Source of the DNA: Actinospica sp035493475
GTDB lineage: Bacteria > Actinomycetota > Actinomycetes > Streptomycetales > Catenulisporaceae
Assembly: GCA_035493475.1 (NCBI GenBank)
Contig: DATJIF010000063.1
Coordinates: forward strand, 124,001-188,000
Direction of reading: 5' to 3'
Length of the DNA: 64,000 nt
Numbering within the stretch: the stretch's first letter is position 1; each line of letters opens with the position of its first letter. Positions 34,746-43,945 of the stretch are shown here, in pieces. The translations under genes were made by a program, and so were the position numbers. The notes under the pieces were generated by a model. That model had not been told where the DNA came from and searched no databases. It saw only the letters and a list, made by a program, of their open reading frames with translations.

Positions 34746-35234
34746 CTAGTTGTCTGGAAGCGCGAAATAGTCCGCCAGCATTTCCGAGACCCAGGCGGGC
34801 TGCACGACCTCTCCGCGAGGCCCGAACTCCTGGAAGTAGGGCTTGATGTCGAGGACGGGGGTTCCGTCGATGGCATCGAGTTCTTCGACGTGCAGGTCCA
34901 AGCCGTCGATCTTGAGCAGGCGGACGGTGGACGCGCCGATTCTGTTAACCCTTTTCATATTGCGATGTCCGAAGGTGCCCACTTCCGGCCACTCGGGGTT
35001 GTTGCGTGGTCGACGCGCGCCGAGGTTGAGATCGTCGAGATCCTGTTTGTGGAAGTAGAAGATGACCTGGATGTGGCTGAACGAGTCGAGGTTCGTGACC
35101 GACGCGACAGGGAAACGGTCAGCGTCCACCCGAATGATTGACGTCGTGCCTCCCCAGTAGTCGTCGGTCGGCTCCACGCGTCCGCCGACGACGTGGGCGA
35201 CGGGTTCGAGTTCGATGCGAATGCCGGTAGACAT
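34746..35234 (-). CDS. TrmO/TsaA-like SAM-dependent methyltransferase-fold protein
   Basis: 162 residues from ATG 35234 behind GAAGGAG. It follows the TsaA/TrmO beta-barrel pattern: a FSHIQVIFYFHKQD segment, ARRPRNNPEWPEVGTFGHRN, VNRIGASTVRLLKIDGLDLH and LDAIDGTPVLDIKPYF, where classical TrmO has GIFATRSPHRPNPIG and LDxxDGTPVLDIKPY. TrmO N6-methylates the t6A37 of tRNAs. The substrate loop here is altered (GHRNMKRVN in place of RSPHRPN), as in several actinobacterial paralogues, so tRNA as substrate is not certain. Confidence 0.75.
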   Translation of the reverse strand: MSTGIRIELEPVAHVVGGRVEPTDDYWGGTTSIIRVDADRFPVASVTNLDSFSHIQVIFYFHKQDLDDLNLGARRPRNNPEWPEVGTFGHRNMKRVNRIGASTVRLLKIDGLDLHVEELDAIDGTPVLDIKPYFQEFGPRGEVVQPAWVSEMLADYFALPDN

Positions 35235-35270
35235 GCGGGCTCCTTCGACGATTGGTTCTCGACTGCAAGC

Positions 35271-36677
35271 CTACGCAGGCTTTGGGTTGGCTTTCAGGTA
35301 GGCGGCTGCGCGCCGATCAAGTTCGCGCACTGTGCCGCTGGCCCTCCGCGCGATCGGTTTGAGCGAGTCGTGGATGGTCTGCACAGCGTCGCGAGTACGG
35401 CCAGATTGAATACCCTCAAGTTCGTCCATGACGGCTTTCCAAGTTGCGCACGCCCGATCGAGCTCGCCGCGGCGAAGCTGCACGCTTCCGAGGTATCCGA
35501 GCGTGACGACATGCGTTCGCCGGAAGGCGGTGGCGTTCCGCGTCCGGATGCTGCGTCGGAACTCGCGTTCGGCCCCGACGAGGTCACCCATGTCGCGGAG
35601 GGTGCACGCCGTCTCGTGGGCGAGACTCGCTTCACCGAAGAAGAACACGCGGCCCGGCTCGTCGCCTCCGGCCGTGGCTGCGGCCAAGTCGTCTTCTGCC
35701 CTTAGCAGCGCGTCCGAGGCTTGTCGCTTATGCCGCGTCGCAGCGAGAGCCCTAGCGCGAACCACGCCGATTAGTGCGCGCTCGCGAGGGCTGGCCAGGG
35801 CGTAGCGCTGCTGCTCAATGGAGTTGTTTGCGATCTCTAGGGCCTTGTCCCCATGGCCTAGATCAATCGCCTGATGAGCCATAGCGCGGAGGATATGGCC
35901 GGCCAGCGGAGCATCGTTGGCCTCCGCGGCTAGCTTCATGGCCAGGGCGAAACCCTTCTGGGCGGCGGCGTGCTCGGCGTTGTCGAACCTCATCCACGCA
36001 CCGGTGTAGGCAAGTTCGCTAGCGGCGGTATACATGGCCAGACGAGTCGAGTCGTCGGCGAAGGTGCCTCTGAGGAGACGAGCGACATCCGAGGTCAGAT
36101 ACGCGCGGATCGCAGCCCGCGCGTGACCGCCGCCGTAGCGCTGATCCGTCCGGAGGAATTCCTGGGTCGTGCTGCGAACTGCCTCCACGTCGCTCATCCC
36201 GACCCGCTGAACGCCGGTTGGCCGTCTAGCTGCACCGCGCTCGCGAACGGCGTCCCACCAGTCGCGCGGTGGGAGGGGCAATGCCGCCAGCGAGTAGGCG
36301 GCAGCACCTCGCAAGGCTCCGCGGCGGTCCACGTCGTCTACCTCTTGTCGGCCGAGATCAGCAAGCGCGACAAGCGTATCTGTGTCCCATGTGCTTGTGG
36401 CGTCGGTGGTGCCGATTGCCATCGGGAAGCCGATGTCGGCTGGCGTAACGATCCAACCGAGCCGCCGCGATAGTGCCTCCGCCAGGTAGAGCGCAGTCTT
36501 GCCGTGGGGCCTGGCTGCCCTGGTCCAGCGCGAGATGTACGAGGCGTCAACCGCCACGTGCTCGTCCCCGTTTTCCCTGGCGACACGCTTCACGGCCTCG
36601 GCGAGATCGCGATACGTGAGCCCAGACTCTTGGATCGCAGCACGCAGAGCATCGTTCGTGGACACGGCTTGGCTCAT
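35271..36677 (-). CDS. XRE regulator with TPR-like C-terminus
   Basis: 468 residues. An N-terminal helix-turn-helix (about 5-70; LTYRDLAEAVKRVARENG, then DASYISRWTRAARPHG) is followed by about 350 helical residues with TPR-like repeats (MAHQAIDLGHGDKALEIANN, ELDRACATWKAVMDELEG). This is a family of large actinobacterial regulators that often lie near secondary-metabolite clusters. It begins 37 nt upstream on the minus strand of the TrmO-like gene and is likely transcribed with it. Confidence 0.8.
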   Translation of the reverse strand: MSQAVSTNDALRAAIQESGLTYRDLAEAVKRVARENGDEHVAVDASYISRWTRAARPHGKTALYLAEALSRRLGWIVTPADIGFPMAIGTTDATSTWDTDTLVALADLGRQEVDDVDRRGALRGAAAYSLAALPLPPRDWWDAVRERGAARRPTGVQRVGMSDVEAVRSTTQEFLRTDQRYGGGHARAAIRAYLTSDVARLLRGTFADDSTRLAMYTAASELAYTGAWMRFDNAEHAAAQKGFALAMKLAAEANDAPLAGHILRAMAHQAIDLGHGDKALEIANNSIEQQRYALASPRERALIGVVRARALAATRHKRQASDALLRAEDDLAAATAGGDEPGRVFFFGEASLAHETACTLRDMGDLVGAEREFRRSIRTRNATAFRRTHVVTLGYLGSVQLRRGELDRACATWKAVMDELEGIQSGRTRDAVQTIHDSLKPIARRASGTVRELDRRAAAYLKANPKPA

Positions 36678-36925
36678 TCGCTTCCAGCGGCTCGTTGATC
36701 ATGCAACAAACACAACAGGGTTCTGCCGTGCTCAGCATACCGACGGGGGGTGATCCGCTGTTTGCTGATTGTGCACATGGCGGACCACGAGGTAACTGGG
36801 ATTGCTTGCGAAGGGAGGGACGGCGGATGCAGACGAGCCTCATGTGGCAGCTGAGACTGTCACAACTCTCTGATGCTCGGCAGCGCGTGGACCGGGTTGT
36901 GCTGGCGCCAGACCTGCCGCGTCTC

Positions 36926-37414
36926 TCAGCCTTCCTTCCGAATCCCGTGCTCCAGGTAGTACGTCTCGCCCTTTGCACGCGCGTCGAAGGCGGCGTGTAC
37001 GCGGCGAGCAAGCCTCGGGATGAGCAGCGTGTCGAGTTCGCTGCGGTCGTGGTAGGCGTACTTGTCGATTTCAAGGCCGTCTACGCGGATGGCCGCGTGC
37101 TGCTCGTCGGTCAGTTCTCCGCCGTCGAAGATCCAGAGGATCTTGTCGCCTTCACGCTCGTTTGGTGCCCAGTCCACGACGAGCAGGCGCCCTACCGGGA
37201 GCGCGGTTCCCAGTTCTTCGACGAGTTCCCGATCGAGTGCGCTGGTGGGGGTCTCGCCGGGCATCAGGTAGCCGCCGGGCACCTCCCAGCCGTCTTTGTA
37301 GGTGGGATTGACCAACAGGACGCTCTCAGGTCCGGCAAAGTAGAGGGCTGCTGTAGCGGTGCGCGGCGTGGCGAACGTGTCGCCGGGCTGGTCCTGGGGC
37401 TCGGGCATGTGCAT
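36926..37414 (-). CDS. NUDIX hydrolase
   Basis: 162 residues from ATG 37414 (a GTG at 37417 is equally possible). It has a perfect Nudix box, G-YLMPG-E-TPTSALD-RELVEELG, at about 53-75, followed by a beta/alpha fold. Such enzymes hydrolyse nucleoside diphosphates linked to another moiety; the substrate is not predictable. It lies 27 nt downstream of the XRE regulator on the same strand. Confidence 0.88.
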   Translation of the reverse strand: MHMPEPQDQPGDTFATPRTATAALYFAGPESVLLVNPTYKDGWEVPGGYLMPGETPTSALDRELVEELGTALPVGRLLVVDWAPNEREGDKILWIFDGGELTDEQHAAIRVDGLEIDKYAYHDRSELDTLLIPRLARRVHAAFDARAKGETYYLEHGIRKEG

Positions 37415-37444
37415 CACTCTACCCTCGCGGGCTTCGAGGCGGTC

Positions 37445-38737
37445 CTAGACGATGCGGGCCTTGTCCGCGAGTTGGACGATGTGCGGGTTCGGTGTTTCTC
37501 TCGGTGCACGAGCCCACGTCGTGAGGAGCGCCGCGGTGATGTAGTGGCTGGTGACCTGTTCGGGCGCGAGTTCGTTGGCGTCGAGCAGCAGGGCTTCGGC
37601 GGTGTCGCGGTGGCCGCGCGCGTTGTGGGCGCGGGCGAGGTCGAGCTTGTGGCGTACGCGTCGCTCGACGGGCAGGGCCGAGGTGTCGATCCGTTCTCCT
37701 TGGGCGAGTGCTGTCTCGATGTCGCCGAGTTCGAGGGCGGCGCTGACGTGGTGCATGCGGACGGTGGTGGGCCCGAATGCGGTCCACATGTTGTTGCCGT
37801 CGTGGCCGAGTCGGTCCGCCGCCCGCTGGGCGTGTGCGAGGTAGCGGCTGGCCTCGCGTCGATCACCGACTCGTGCGGCGGCCATGGCGCCGACGAGGAA
37901 CAGGCTTCCGTGGATCGAGAGGTGATCGGGGCCGCGATGGGCGTCGGTGGCCAGGAGTGCTGCGGCGTTGTCGACGGTGGCTGTGGCCGCGTCCAGGTTC
38001 TTGTTTGCCAGCAGACAGTGCGCTACCGAGCGGTAGAGGGAACCGAGGACGATCTTGTCGTCGGCTTCGAAGGCTTTGCCGAGTCCGCGGTCCGCGGCGA
38101 GCCAGGCGAGGTCGGTTTCTCCGATCTTCGTCAGCAGCATGGCGGCGCCCTGGTAGGCCATGGCCAGGCGGCGTTGGGCGCGGAGTCTCGCATGCCCTTC
38201 GATCGCCTGGCTGGCTGCTCGCGCTCGGACGATCGCGGCTGGCAGAAGCCGGTTGGCGCGCGCGTAGCGGGAGTCTTGGTAAGCGGACCACGTCTCGCCG
38301 ATCTCAGCAGCGAGCACGTCCAAGTCGATGTGATCGGAGTCCTGGTCGGAGGTCAGGTAGGTGTAGTCCGCCAGGACATGGCGGAGCGGGTCGATGTCCA
38401 GGCCGTGAGCGGGGGCAGTGGGAGACCATGTCCTAGCCCGATCGATGAGTCGGGCCAGTGGGATACGCAGGGCGTCGGCGAGCTGTTCGAGGACAGAGAG
38501 CCGGTCGATGACGATGCTGCCGCGTTCCACCTTGCCCAGCCAGTCCGCAGTGCGCCCGCCCACCAGGCCGGCCAGGACCTCCTGCGTCATTCCACGTCGG
38601 ACTCGGTGCCACTTGATGTATTCCCCGAGTGTCAGCGTGCTGCCCGCCGGGGGAGGGGGCGACACAGCTGTCTGACGCGCGCCGTTTTGGACCCCGGAAA
38701 GTTTTTCCGGGTTGGCTCGCGGATTGCGCTCGACCAT
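37445..38737 (-). CDS. XRE regulator with TPR-like C-terminus, divergent from the conservon
   Basis: 430 residues. The DNA-binding domain lies at about 35-95 (TLGEYIKWHRVRRGMTQEVL, then VGGRTADWLGKVERGSIV). The rest is a run of helical repeats with AYQGAAMLLTKIGETDLAWL and YLAHAQRAADRLGH segments. It starts only 45 nt from the divergent gene at 38783 that opens the conservon operon, so it likely controls that operon and perhaps the biosynthetic genes beyond. Its ligand is unknown. Confidence 0.82.
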   Translation of the reverse strand: MVERNPRANPEKLSGVQNGARQTAVSPPPPAGSTLTLGEYIKWHRVRRGMTQEVLAGLVGGRTADWLGKVERGSIVIDRLSVLEQLADALRIPLARLIDRARTWSPTAPAHGLDIDPLRHVLADYTYLTSDQDSDHIDLDVLAAEIGETWSAYQDSRYARANRLLPAAIVRARAASQAIEGHARLRAQRRLAMAYQGAAMLLTKIGETDLAWLAADRGLGKAFEADDKIVLGSLYRSVAHCLLANKNLDAATATVDNAAALLATDAHRGPDHLSIHGSLFLVGAMAAARVGDRREASRYLAHAQRAADRLGHDGNNMWTAFGPTTVRMHHVSAALELGDIETALAQGERIDTSALPVERRVRHKLDLARAHNARGHRDTAEALLLDANELAPEQVTSHYITAALLTTWARAPRETPNPHIVQLADKARIV

Positions 38738-38782
38738 AGATCACAGCCTGTCAGATCCGGTGCACATAGAGGAAGACCTTCG

Positions 38783-39190
38783 ATGGACGTAAGCAGTGAC
38801 ACAGCCTGGGGCCCGCTCGCGGTCGAACAGCTTGGCGAGGTGCTGCTGATGGCCGCCGAGGTCGCCGATGGCGATGCCGATCACGACCTGCTCACCGCTG
38901 TAGACGTGCTCAACAAGGACAGGCTCCGTCCCGAGGGCCGAGAGCAGCTTTCCGAGCCCGAACTGCGCCAGTTGGCGCGCCTGCTGCTCGCAGAGATCCC
39001 GGCTGACGAACGCCTGGGTGTGCCCGGTGGCGAGGTCGCAGCGGTCAACACCTGGCTCGCGCAACGCCTCCGTGTCCAACGCCTGAGCGAAGATGGTGGC
39101 AACGCGCTGGCAGCACTGTTCCGATCAGCGGCAAATCATCTCCCCGGCATGCGCGCCACAGGTGAAGACGACGACGGAGCAGCGGAATGA
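38783..39190 (+). CDS. Hypothetical protein opening the conservon operon
   Basis: 135 residues from ATG 38783, seen as the true C-terminal part of a much longer artefactual frame. It is acidic and helical (LGEVLLMAAEVADGDADHDL, VAAVNTWLAQRLRVQRL). No domain is recognised. Its stop overlaps the ATG of the ATPase gene by 4 nt, so it belongs to the same operon and may be a partner of the signalling complex. Confidence 0.65.
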   Translation: MDVSSDTAWGPLAVEQLGEVLLMAAEVADGDADHDLLTAVDVLNKDRLRPEGREQLSEPELRQLARLLLAEIPADERLGVPGGEVAAVNTWLAQRLRVQRLSEDGGNALAALFRSAANHLPGMRATGEDDDGAAE

Positions 39191-40227
39191 AGCTGATGCT
39201 TCGGCGCCGGGTTGAGCGCGCGACGTCGCAGCCCAGTGTGACGACGGTCCTAGAGCCGGAGCCCGATGTCTTCGACGAGGTCGATGCGCAGGATGAGCTG
39301 GTCGCAACGATCGCGCTTCGCGGCCTGAATCTCACCTACCGGCTGATCGGGGAGATCGATCTCGCTGAGCGCGATGAACAGGATCCCGCGCGCCTGAGCG
39401 TCCTGTTCGGGCTCGATCATCTCGCCAACCGCCTGCGCCACTTGAGCGAGGGATTGCTGCTGCTGTCCGGCCAAGGAGTGCCCCGGGGCCGTGAAGGAGC
39501 GATGTCGCTGGCAGATGTCGCCCACGCAGCGGCTGGCGGATCGCGCGACTACCGGCGCGTGCACATCGACACGATGCCCTCGTGTGCGCTGATCGCTGGC
39601 GCGGCCGACGACACGGTTCTGCTCTTGGCGCAACTGCTGGACAACGCGCTGGGACTTTCGCCCGACGCGACGCCGGTCAGGATCGGCGCTCACCGCGTGA
39701 GCGGCGGGATCGCGCTTCAGGTGGAGGACCAGGGCCTTGGGCTCTCGTTCGACCGGATCCGGGAGTTGAACGCGCAGCTTGCCGCAGCTCCAGTGCTCGG
39801 TGTCGAGGCGACCCGGCACATGGGCCTGTACGTCGTGGCACTGCTCGCCCACCGACTTAGGGCGTTCGTCCAGCTCCAGCCACGCCACGGTGGTGGCACC
39901 GTCGCCCTCGTCGTCATCCCGGGACACCTGGTGACCGAGGCCCCGTCCACGACGGAAGCACCAGCCTCGGCGCCGACGACGCAAGTTCACGGAGTGAACG
40001 GCGACCGGTGGGGCCGCGCCCCCGCACCAGGTCAGGCTGAGGGCAAGACGGCCTATGGTCTGCCGCGACGAACGCGGACCCAGCAGGTGAATCCCCAGCG
40101 GCCTGAGCGCCACTCGACGACTTTCTTATCTTCGCGCCCGGCCGACCCGGAAGCTGTGCGCCGCGACATCTCAGACTACGAAGACGGCGTCCGGCGCGCC
40201 CAGCAGGCTTCAGGAGGCTCCCAGTGA
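39187..40227 (+). CDS. Conservon sensor-like ATPase (CvnA-type, no membrane domain)
   Basis: 346 residues. The histidine-kinase-like dimerisation region reads VLFGLDHLANRLRHLSEGLL near residues 76-95, followed by an HATPase_c domain: N-box LLAQLLDNALGLSPDATPVR, G1 VEDQGLGLS and G2 HMGLYVVALLAHRL. Normal CvnA proteins are longer, with extracellular and transmembrane segments; these are missing here, so this form is cytosolic. It is translationally coupled (4-nt overlaps) to genes on both sides. Conservons work as membrane-associated, G-protein-like signalling complexes. Confidence 0.85.
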   Translation: MKLMLRRRVERATSQPSVTTVLEPEPDVFDEVDAQDELVATIALRGLNLTYRLIGEIDLAERDEQDPARLSVLFGLDHLANRLRHLSEGLLLLSGQGVPRGREGAMSLADVAHAAAGGSRDYRRVHIDTMPSCALIAGAADDTVLLLAQLLDNALGLSPDATPVRIGAHRVSGGIALQVEDQGLGLSFDRIRELNAQLAAAPVLGVEATRHMGLYVVALLAHRLRAFVQLQPRHGGGTVALVVIPGHLVTEAPSTTEAPASAPTTQVHGVNGDRWGRAPAPGQAEGKTAYGLPRRTRTQQVNPQRPERHSTTFLSSRPADPEAVRRDISDYEDGVRRAQQASGGSQ

Positions 40228-40640
40228 ACAGCCAAGACACCACCGCAGGCGACCTGACCTGGGTTGCGGACCGATTTGTTGAGGACACGGCCGGAGTGCG
40301 CGCTGCCGTCGTACTGTCCGCCGACGGCCTGGTCCTGGCCAAAGGCGGCAAAATCTCGGACACTCAGGCCGGTCGCACCGCAGCCGTCGCCAGCGGCGTG
40401 TTCGCCCTGGCGGCCGGATTCGCGAGGCAAGTCGACCTGGACGCATACGAGCAGAGCATCCTTCGGTTCGCCGCCGGCCACCTCGTGATCACCTCAATGG
40501 CGAAAGGCGCGGCGCTGGCCGTCGTCACGGAACCCGATGCACGGCTCGGCGTGGTAGCCAGCGAGATGGCGGGGTTCGCGCATCGCGTCGGCGAGAACTT
40601 CGATCTGACTCCGCGCAAGCCTATGGGGGCGACATGCTGA
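40224..40640 (+). CDS. Roadblock/LC7 protein (CvnB-type)
   Basis: 138 residues with the Roadblock/LC7 fold: LTWVADRFVEDTAGVRAAVV, SADGLVLAKGG, then GHLVITSMAKGAALAVVTEP. These proteins regulate small GTPases as dimers. It is the second gene of the conservon, overlapping the ATPase gene by 4 nt and the DUF742 gene by 7 nt. Confidence 0.9.
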   Translation: MNSQDTTAGDLTWVADRFVEDTAGVRAAVVLSADGLVLAKGGKISDTQAGRTAAVASGVFALAAGFARQVDLDAYEQSILRFAAGHLVITSMAKGAALAVVTEPDARLGVVASEMAGFAHRVGENFDLTPRKPMGATC

Positions 40641-41020
40641 GGAAGCCGTCGCCCGCACGCGCCACCGCAACCGAGCAGTTGGCGCGCACAGGCCGCCCCG
40701 CGCGCGTACGTCCGTTCACCGTGACCGGAGGCCGCACCGGCGCCCAACTACATCTCGGCGCGGAACGCCTGGTCAGTGCCATCACAGACAGACGCTACGG
40801 GCACCGACTGGGGCCTGAGGAGCTGGCGATCTACAACGCGTGCATCGCGGTCCGGAGCGTCGCCGAACTGGCGGCCACGACGGGGATGCCGATCGGCGTG
40901 GTGCGTGTCCTTGTCGGCGACCTGGCCAAGGCCGGACGGGTGCTGATCCACCCGGCCGCCGCCGACGTCCCGAAGGTCGCCTTGCTCGAAAGGGTGCTCC
41001 ATGGTCTTAAAGACCTCTGA
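40634..41020 (+). CDS. DUF742 protein (CvnC-type)
   Basis: 128 residues. It has the DUF742 pattern: VRPFTVTGGRTGAQLHLGAE at the N-terminal beta region, then VRSVAELAATTGMPIGVVRV, LVGDLAKAGRVLIH and a C-terminal helix LLERVLHGLKDL. It includes a winged-helix-like core. It overlaps the GTPase gene by 20 nt. Role: conservon partner of unknown biochemical action. Confidence 0.9.
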   Translation: MLRKPSPARATATEQLARTGRPARVRPFTVTGGRTGAQLHLGAERLVSAITDRRYGHRLGPEELAIYNACIAVRSVAELAATTGMPIGVVRVLVGDLAKAGRVLIHPAAADVPKVALLERVLHGLKDL

Positions 41021-41600
41021 CCACACTGCTCCGACCCCGGCGGAGCCCCCTGCTCTCTCGGTGAAGCTGGTGATCGCCGGAGGCTTCGGCGTCGGCAAGA
41101 CCACGCTGGTCGGCGCCGTCTCGGAGACCCCCATGCTGGGCACCGAGGCGCAGATGACCGAAGCCTCGATCGGCGTGGACGAGCTCGGGCCGAAATCTGC
41201 GAAGACGACCACGACCGTCGCGATGGACTGGGGCCGGTTGAGCCTGGACCCGGGACTGCTGCTGTACCTGTTCGGCGCACCGGGCCAGGACCGATTCTGG
41301 TTCCTGTGGGACGACCTGGTGCGCGGCGCGGTCGGCGCGATCGTGCTGGCCGACACCCGGAACCTTGAGTCCAGCTTCCCGGCGATCAACTACTTCGAAC
41401 AGCGCGGCGACATCCCGTTCACCGTCGCCGTCAACCGCTTCGACGGCCAGCTCACCCACCCGCTCAACCAGGTGCGCGACGCGCTCGATCTGGACCCCGC
41501 GATCCCGCTCAGCGACTGCGACGCACGCCAGCGCGGCGACGTGCTCGCCGTCCTGCGCGACCTGATCAGCCACGCGCTGTCCGCTGAGCTCGCCCACTGA
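41001..41600 (+). CDS. Conservon small GTPase (CvnD-type)
   Basis: 199 residues. G1 is GGFGVGKTT (residues about 29-37), the switch II/G3 motif is LFGAPGQDRF, and G4 is NRFDG. It follows the bacterial Ras-like GTPase family linked to DUF742. A short Ser/Pro N-terminal tail precedes the domain. Together with the ATPase, roadblock and DUF742 genes it forms a full conservon that signals by GTP-dependent assembly. Confidence 0.92.
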   Translation: MVLKTSDHTAPTPAEPPALSVKLVIAGGFGVGKTTLVGAVSETPMLGTEAQMTEASIGVDELGPKSAKTTTTVAMDWGRLSLDPGLLLYLFGAPGQDRFWFLWDDLVRGAVGAIVLADTRNLESSFPAINYFEQRGDIPFTVAVNRFDGQLTHPLNQVRDALDLDPAIPLSDCDARQRGDVLAVLRDLISHALSAELAH

Positions 41601-41629
41601 CTCGCCACCACCGAGGAGACGAACCCCGC

Positions 41630-42877
41630 ATGCGCAAGATCCTGATCGTCGGCGCCGGACAGTCCGGCCTCCAGCTCGCCCTGGGACTGAACGCGGCCGG
41701 ATTCGACGTGACCGTCATGACCACCTACACCGGCCGGGAGATCTACGACGGCTCCGTCACCTCCACCCAGTGCATGTTCGGCCACGCACTCGAGACCGAA
41801 CGCGCCATCGGCGTCGACCTATGGGCCGACTCCGGCCACCGAATCGACGCGCTCGGCGTCACGGTTCGAGCGCCCGACGGCGCCCGCGCGATCGACTGGC
41901 TCGGCCGACTCGACCACTACGCCCAGAGCATCGACCAACGCGTGAAGTTCTCCGCCTGGATCGAGAAGGTCGAGCAGGCCGGCGGCAACGTCGTGGTCAA
42001 CGCGACCACCGTGACCGACCTCGACAAGCTCGCGGCCCGCTACGACCTGACGATCATCGCTGCTGGCAAGGGCGAACTGGTCGACATGTTCGACCGTGAC
42101 AACGAACGCTCGACGTACACCGAGCCGCAGCGCGCCCTCGCCCTCGCCTACGTGCACGGCATGGCCCCGCGGCCCGAACACCCGAACAGCGGCGCGGTAC
42201 GGCTCTCACTGATTCCCGGACACGGCGAACTGATCACCATCCCGGCCCTGACCCGCACCGGGCAGTGCGACATCCTGTTCTGGGAGGCGATTCCCGGCGG
42301 CACGCTGGACGTTTTCACCCCGGGTGCCGCACCGTCCGAGACCCTGACGACGATTCTCGAACTCATGCGCACCTACGCGCCCTGGGAGCACGAGCGCTGC
42401 GCGAAGGTGGAGTTGACCGACCAGGGCGCCACCTTGATCGGCCGCTATGCACCGATCGTGCGTCATCCTGTCGCGCAACTGCCGTCCGGCGGCCTCGTGC
42501 TCGGTATGGCGGACGTCGTGGTCGCCAACGACCCGATCACCGGCCAGGGCAGCAACAACGCCGCCAGGTTCGCCGACACCTACCTCAAAGCGATCATCGA
42601 GCATGAAGATCGACCCTTCGACCAGGCCTTCATGCAGGCCACGTTCGACTCTGCCTGGAAGCGGGTCGCGACCTGCACCGCCTGGACCAACGCGATGCTC
42701 GCACCGCCACCGCCGCACGTGCTCGACGCCATCGGCGCCGCAAGCACCACCCAGGCGATCGCCGACCGGTTCGCCAACGGCTTCTCCAACCCCGACGACT
42801 TCACTTGGCTGCTCGACCCCGGGCAGACAGCTCTGTACCTGTCCCACGCTCAGAGTGTTGGGGAGGGAGGGTCGTGA
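41630..42877 (+). CDS. FAD-dependent monooxygenase, styrene/indole monooxygenase type
   Basis: 415 residues. The FAD-binding GxGxxG motif is at the start (ILIVGAGQSGLQLALGL). Segments TTYTGREIYDGSVTSTQCMF, YDLTIIAAGKGELVDMF and GMADVVVANDPITGQGSNNA follow the StyA/indole monooxygenase pattern (group E flavoprotein monooxygenases). Such enzymes need a separate flavin reductase, which is not seen nearby. Some conservons carry a redox gene (often a P450) at this position. The gene starts 29 nt after the GTPase stop, so it could be under the same control. Substrate unknown. Confidence 0.82.
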   Translation: MRKILIVGAGQSGLQLALGLNAAGFDVTVMTTYTGREIYDGSVTSTQCMFGHALETERAIGVDLWADSGHRIDALGVTVRAPDGARAIDWLGRLDHYAQSIDQRVKFSAWIEKVEQAGGNVVVNATTVTDLDKLAARYDLTIIAAGKGELVDMFDRDNERSTYTEPQRALALAYVHGMAPRPEHPNSGAVRLSLIPGHGELITIPALTRTGQCDILFWEAIPGGTLDVFTPGAAPSETLTTILELMRTYAPWEHERCAKVELTDQGATLIGRYAPIVRHPVAQLPSGGLVLGMADVVVANDPITGQGSNNAARFADTYLKAIIEHEDRPFDQAFMQATFDSAWKRVATCTAWTNAMLAPPPPHVLDAIGAASTTQAIADRFANGFSNPDDFTWLLDPGQTALYLSHAQSVGEGGS

Positions 42878-43503
42878 ACCAGATCGACAGGCGCGACCAA
42901 GTGGTCACGGCAACGCACGAGGACGAGGAATACCTCGCCGAACTGATTGCGGGAGCCCTGGTCGCGGCCAAAGTCCCCGTCGTCCAATACTTGGTCCCGG
43001 ACGAGAGCCAGCAACTCGCGGTGCTCACGAGCGTGGCCAGGCTCGAACTTGAGAACGTGCGCGTGAGCGCCGGCATAGTGCGCACCGACGCGGGCCGCGA
43101 GGCCGTCGCGCTGTGGATCTACCATCGAGGAGCAGGCGAGCCGGAACCTGAACTCGATTCCCGCCTGAAGAACGCGGCAGGGCCGGCAGCGCCCAGGTTC
43201 CTCGCCTACCGCCAAGCGCTCGACGCCCGCCGCCGTGACCTGCTCGGCGACCAGCCGCACTGGCAGCTACAGATCATCGCGACCCGGCCCGATCAGCAGG
43301 GGCGAGGCTTCGGCCGCCTCCTGGTGCGCGATCAGCTCGCGGTCATAGACCGCGTTGGCGAACCCACCTACGCGGAAGCCCCGACCGAGGAGCATCGCAG
43401 GGCCCTCCAAAGCCTCGGGTTCCGGCCCAAGGACCCTTCCGTCGTGCTCGGCGACGGCCGGACGCACGTGTTCCCGGCGCTGCACCGGCCGACCCACCGC
43501 TAA
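42874..43503 (+). CDS. GNAT-family N-acetyltransferase
   Basis: 209 residues from GTG 42874, which overlaps the monooxygenase stop (GTGA) behind GGGAGGGAGG. The acetyl-CoA pyrophosphate loop is QGRGFGRLLV (R/QxxGxG/A) and the fold continues through VIDRVGEPTYAEAPTEEHRRAL to a typical GFRP ending. Substrate unknown; it may modify a small molecule of the adjacent cluster. Confidence 0.85.
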   Translation: MNQIDRRDQVVTATHEDEEYLAELIAGALVAAKVPVVQYLVPDESQQLAVLTSVARLELENVRVSAGIVRTDAGREAVALWIYHRGAGEPEPELDSRLKNAAGPAAPRFLAYRQALDARRRDLLGDQPHWQLQIIATRPDQQGRGFGRLLVRDQLAVIDRVGEPTYAEAPTEEHRRALQSLGFRPKDPSVVLGDGRTHVFPALHRPTHR

Positions 43504-43584
43504 GACGACAGCGAACTCCCGACCCGTGGGCGACCTTCCCTTACCTGCGGGTTGGGTCCTCAACCTCACGAGACAAGGCAGTCA

Positions 43585-43821
43585 GTGACTACTCCACACC
43601 AGGGCACCACCCAGGTCACCTTCGGCGGTCTCCTTGACTTCAGCGACGTCGCCTTCCTGACCGTTTCCGAGGTCGCCGAGATCTTGAGGGTTTCGAAGAT
43701 GACGGTCTACCGGATGGTCCATAGCGGGGAACTGCAAGCCACCCGGGTTGGCCGCGGCTTCCGAGTGCCGTCCAAGGCAGTGCGCGGATACCTCGCGGGC
43801 GCGGACTACCAGGCCTCATGA
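43585..43821 (+). CDS. BldC/excisionase-like helix-turn-helix protein
   Basis: 78 residues from GTG 43585 (AAGGCAG upstream); the frame to 43552 is an extension. The core FLTVSEVAEILRVSKMTVYR, then MVHSGELQATRVGRGFRVPS, is the MerR-like winged helix of BldC-type developmental regulators and excisionases. It is the last gene before the tandem hairpins and the biosynthetic operon, so it is a candidate pathway regulator. Confidence 0.8.
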   Translation: MTTPHQGTTQVTFGGLLDFSDVAFLTVSEVAEILRVSKMTVYRMVHSGELQATRVGRGFRVPSKAVRGYLAGADYQAS

Positions 43822-43945
43822 ATCGTCTCCAGATCTGCGCAGGCCGCACCCTATGCGGACCTAGGAGACCAGCCTCCCGACCGCGCGGGTGCCGACGCTC
43901 GCATCGGCCGGGAGCACGGCGCGAGGATCGCGGCCTCCCGCCTCC

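Noticed and set aside
36695..39190. 831-residue open frame on the plus strand
   Set aside because: It runs antisense through the NUDIX and XRE genes with Gly/Arg/Val-rich shadow composition. Only the last 135 codons from ATG 38783 form a real gene.
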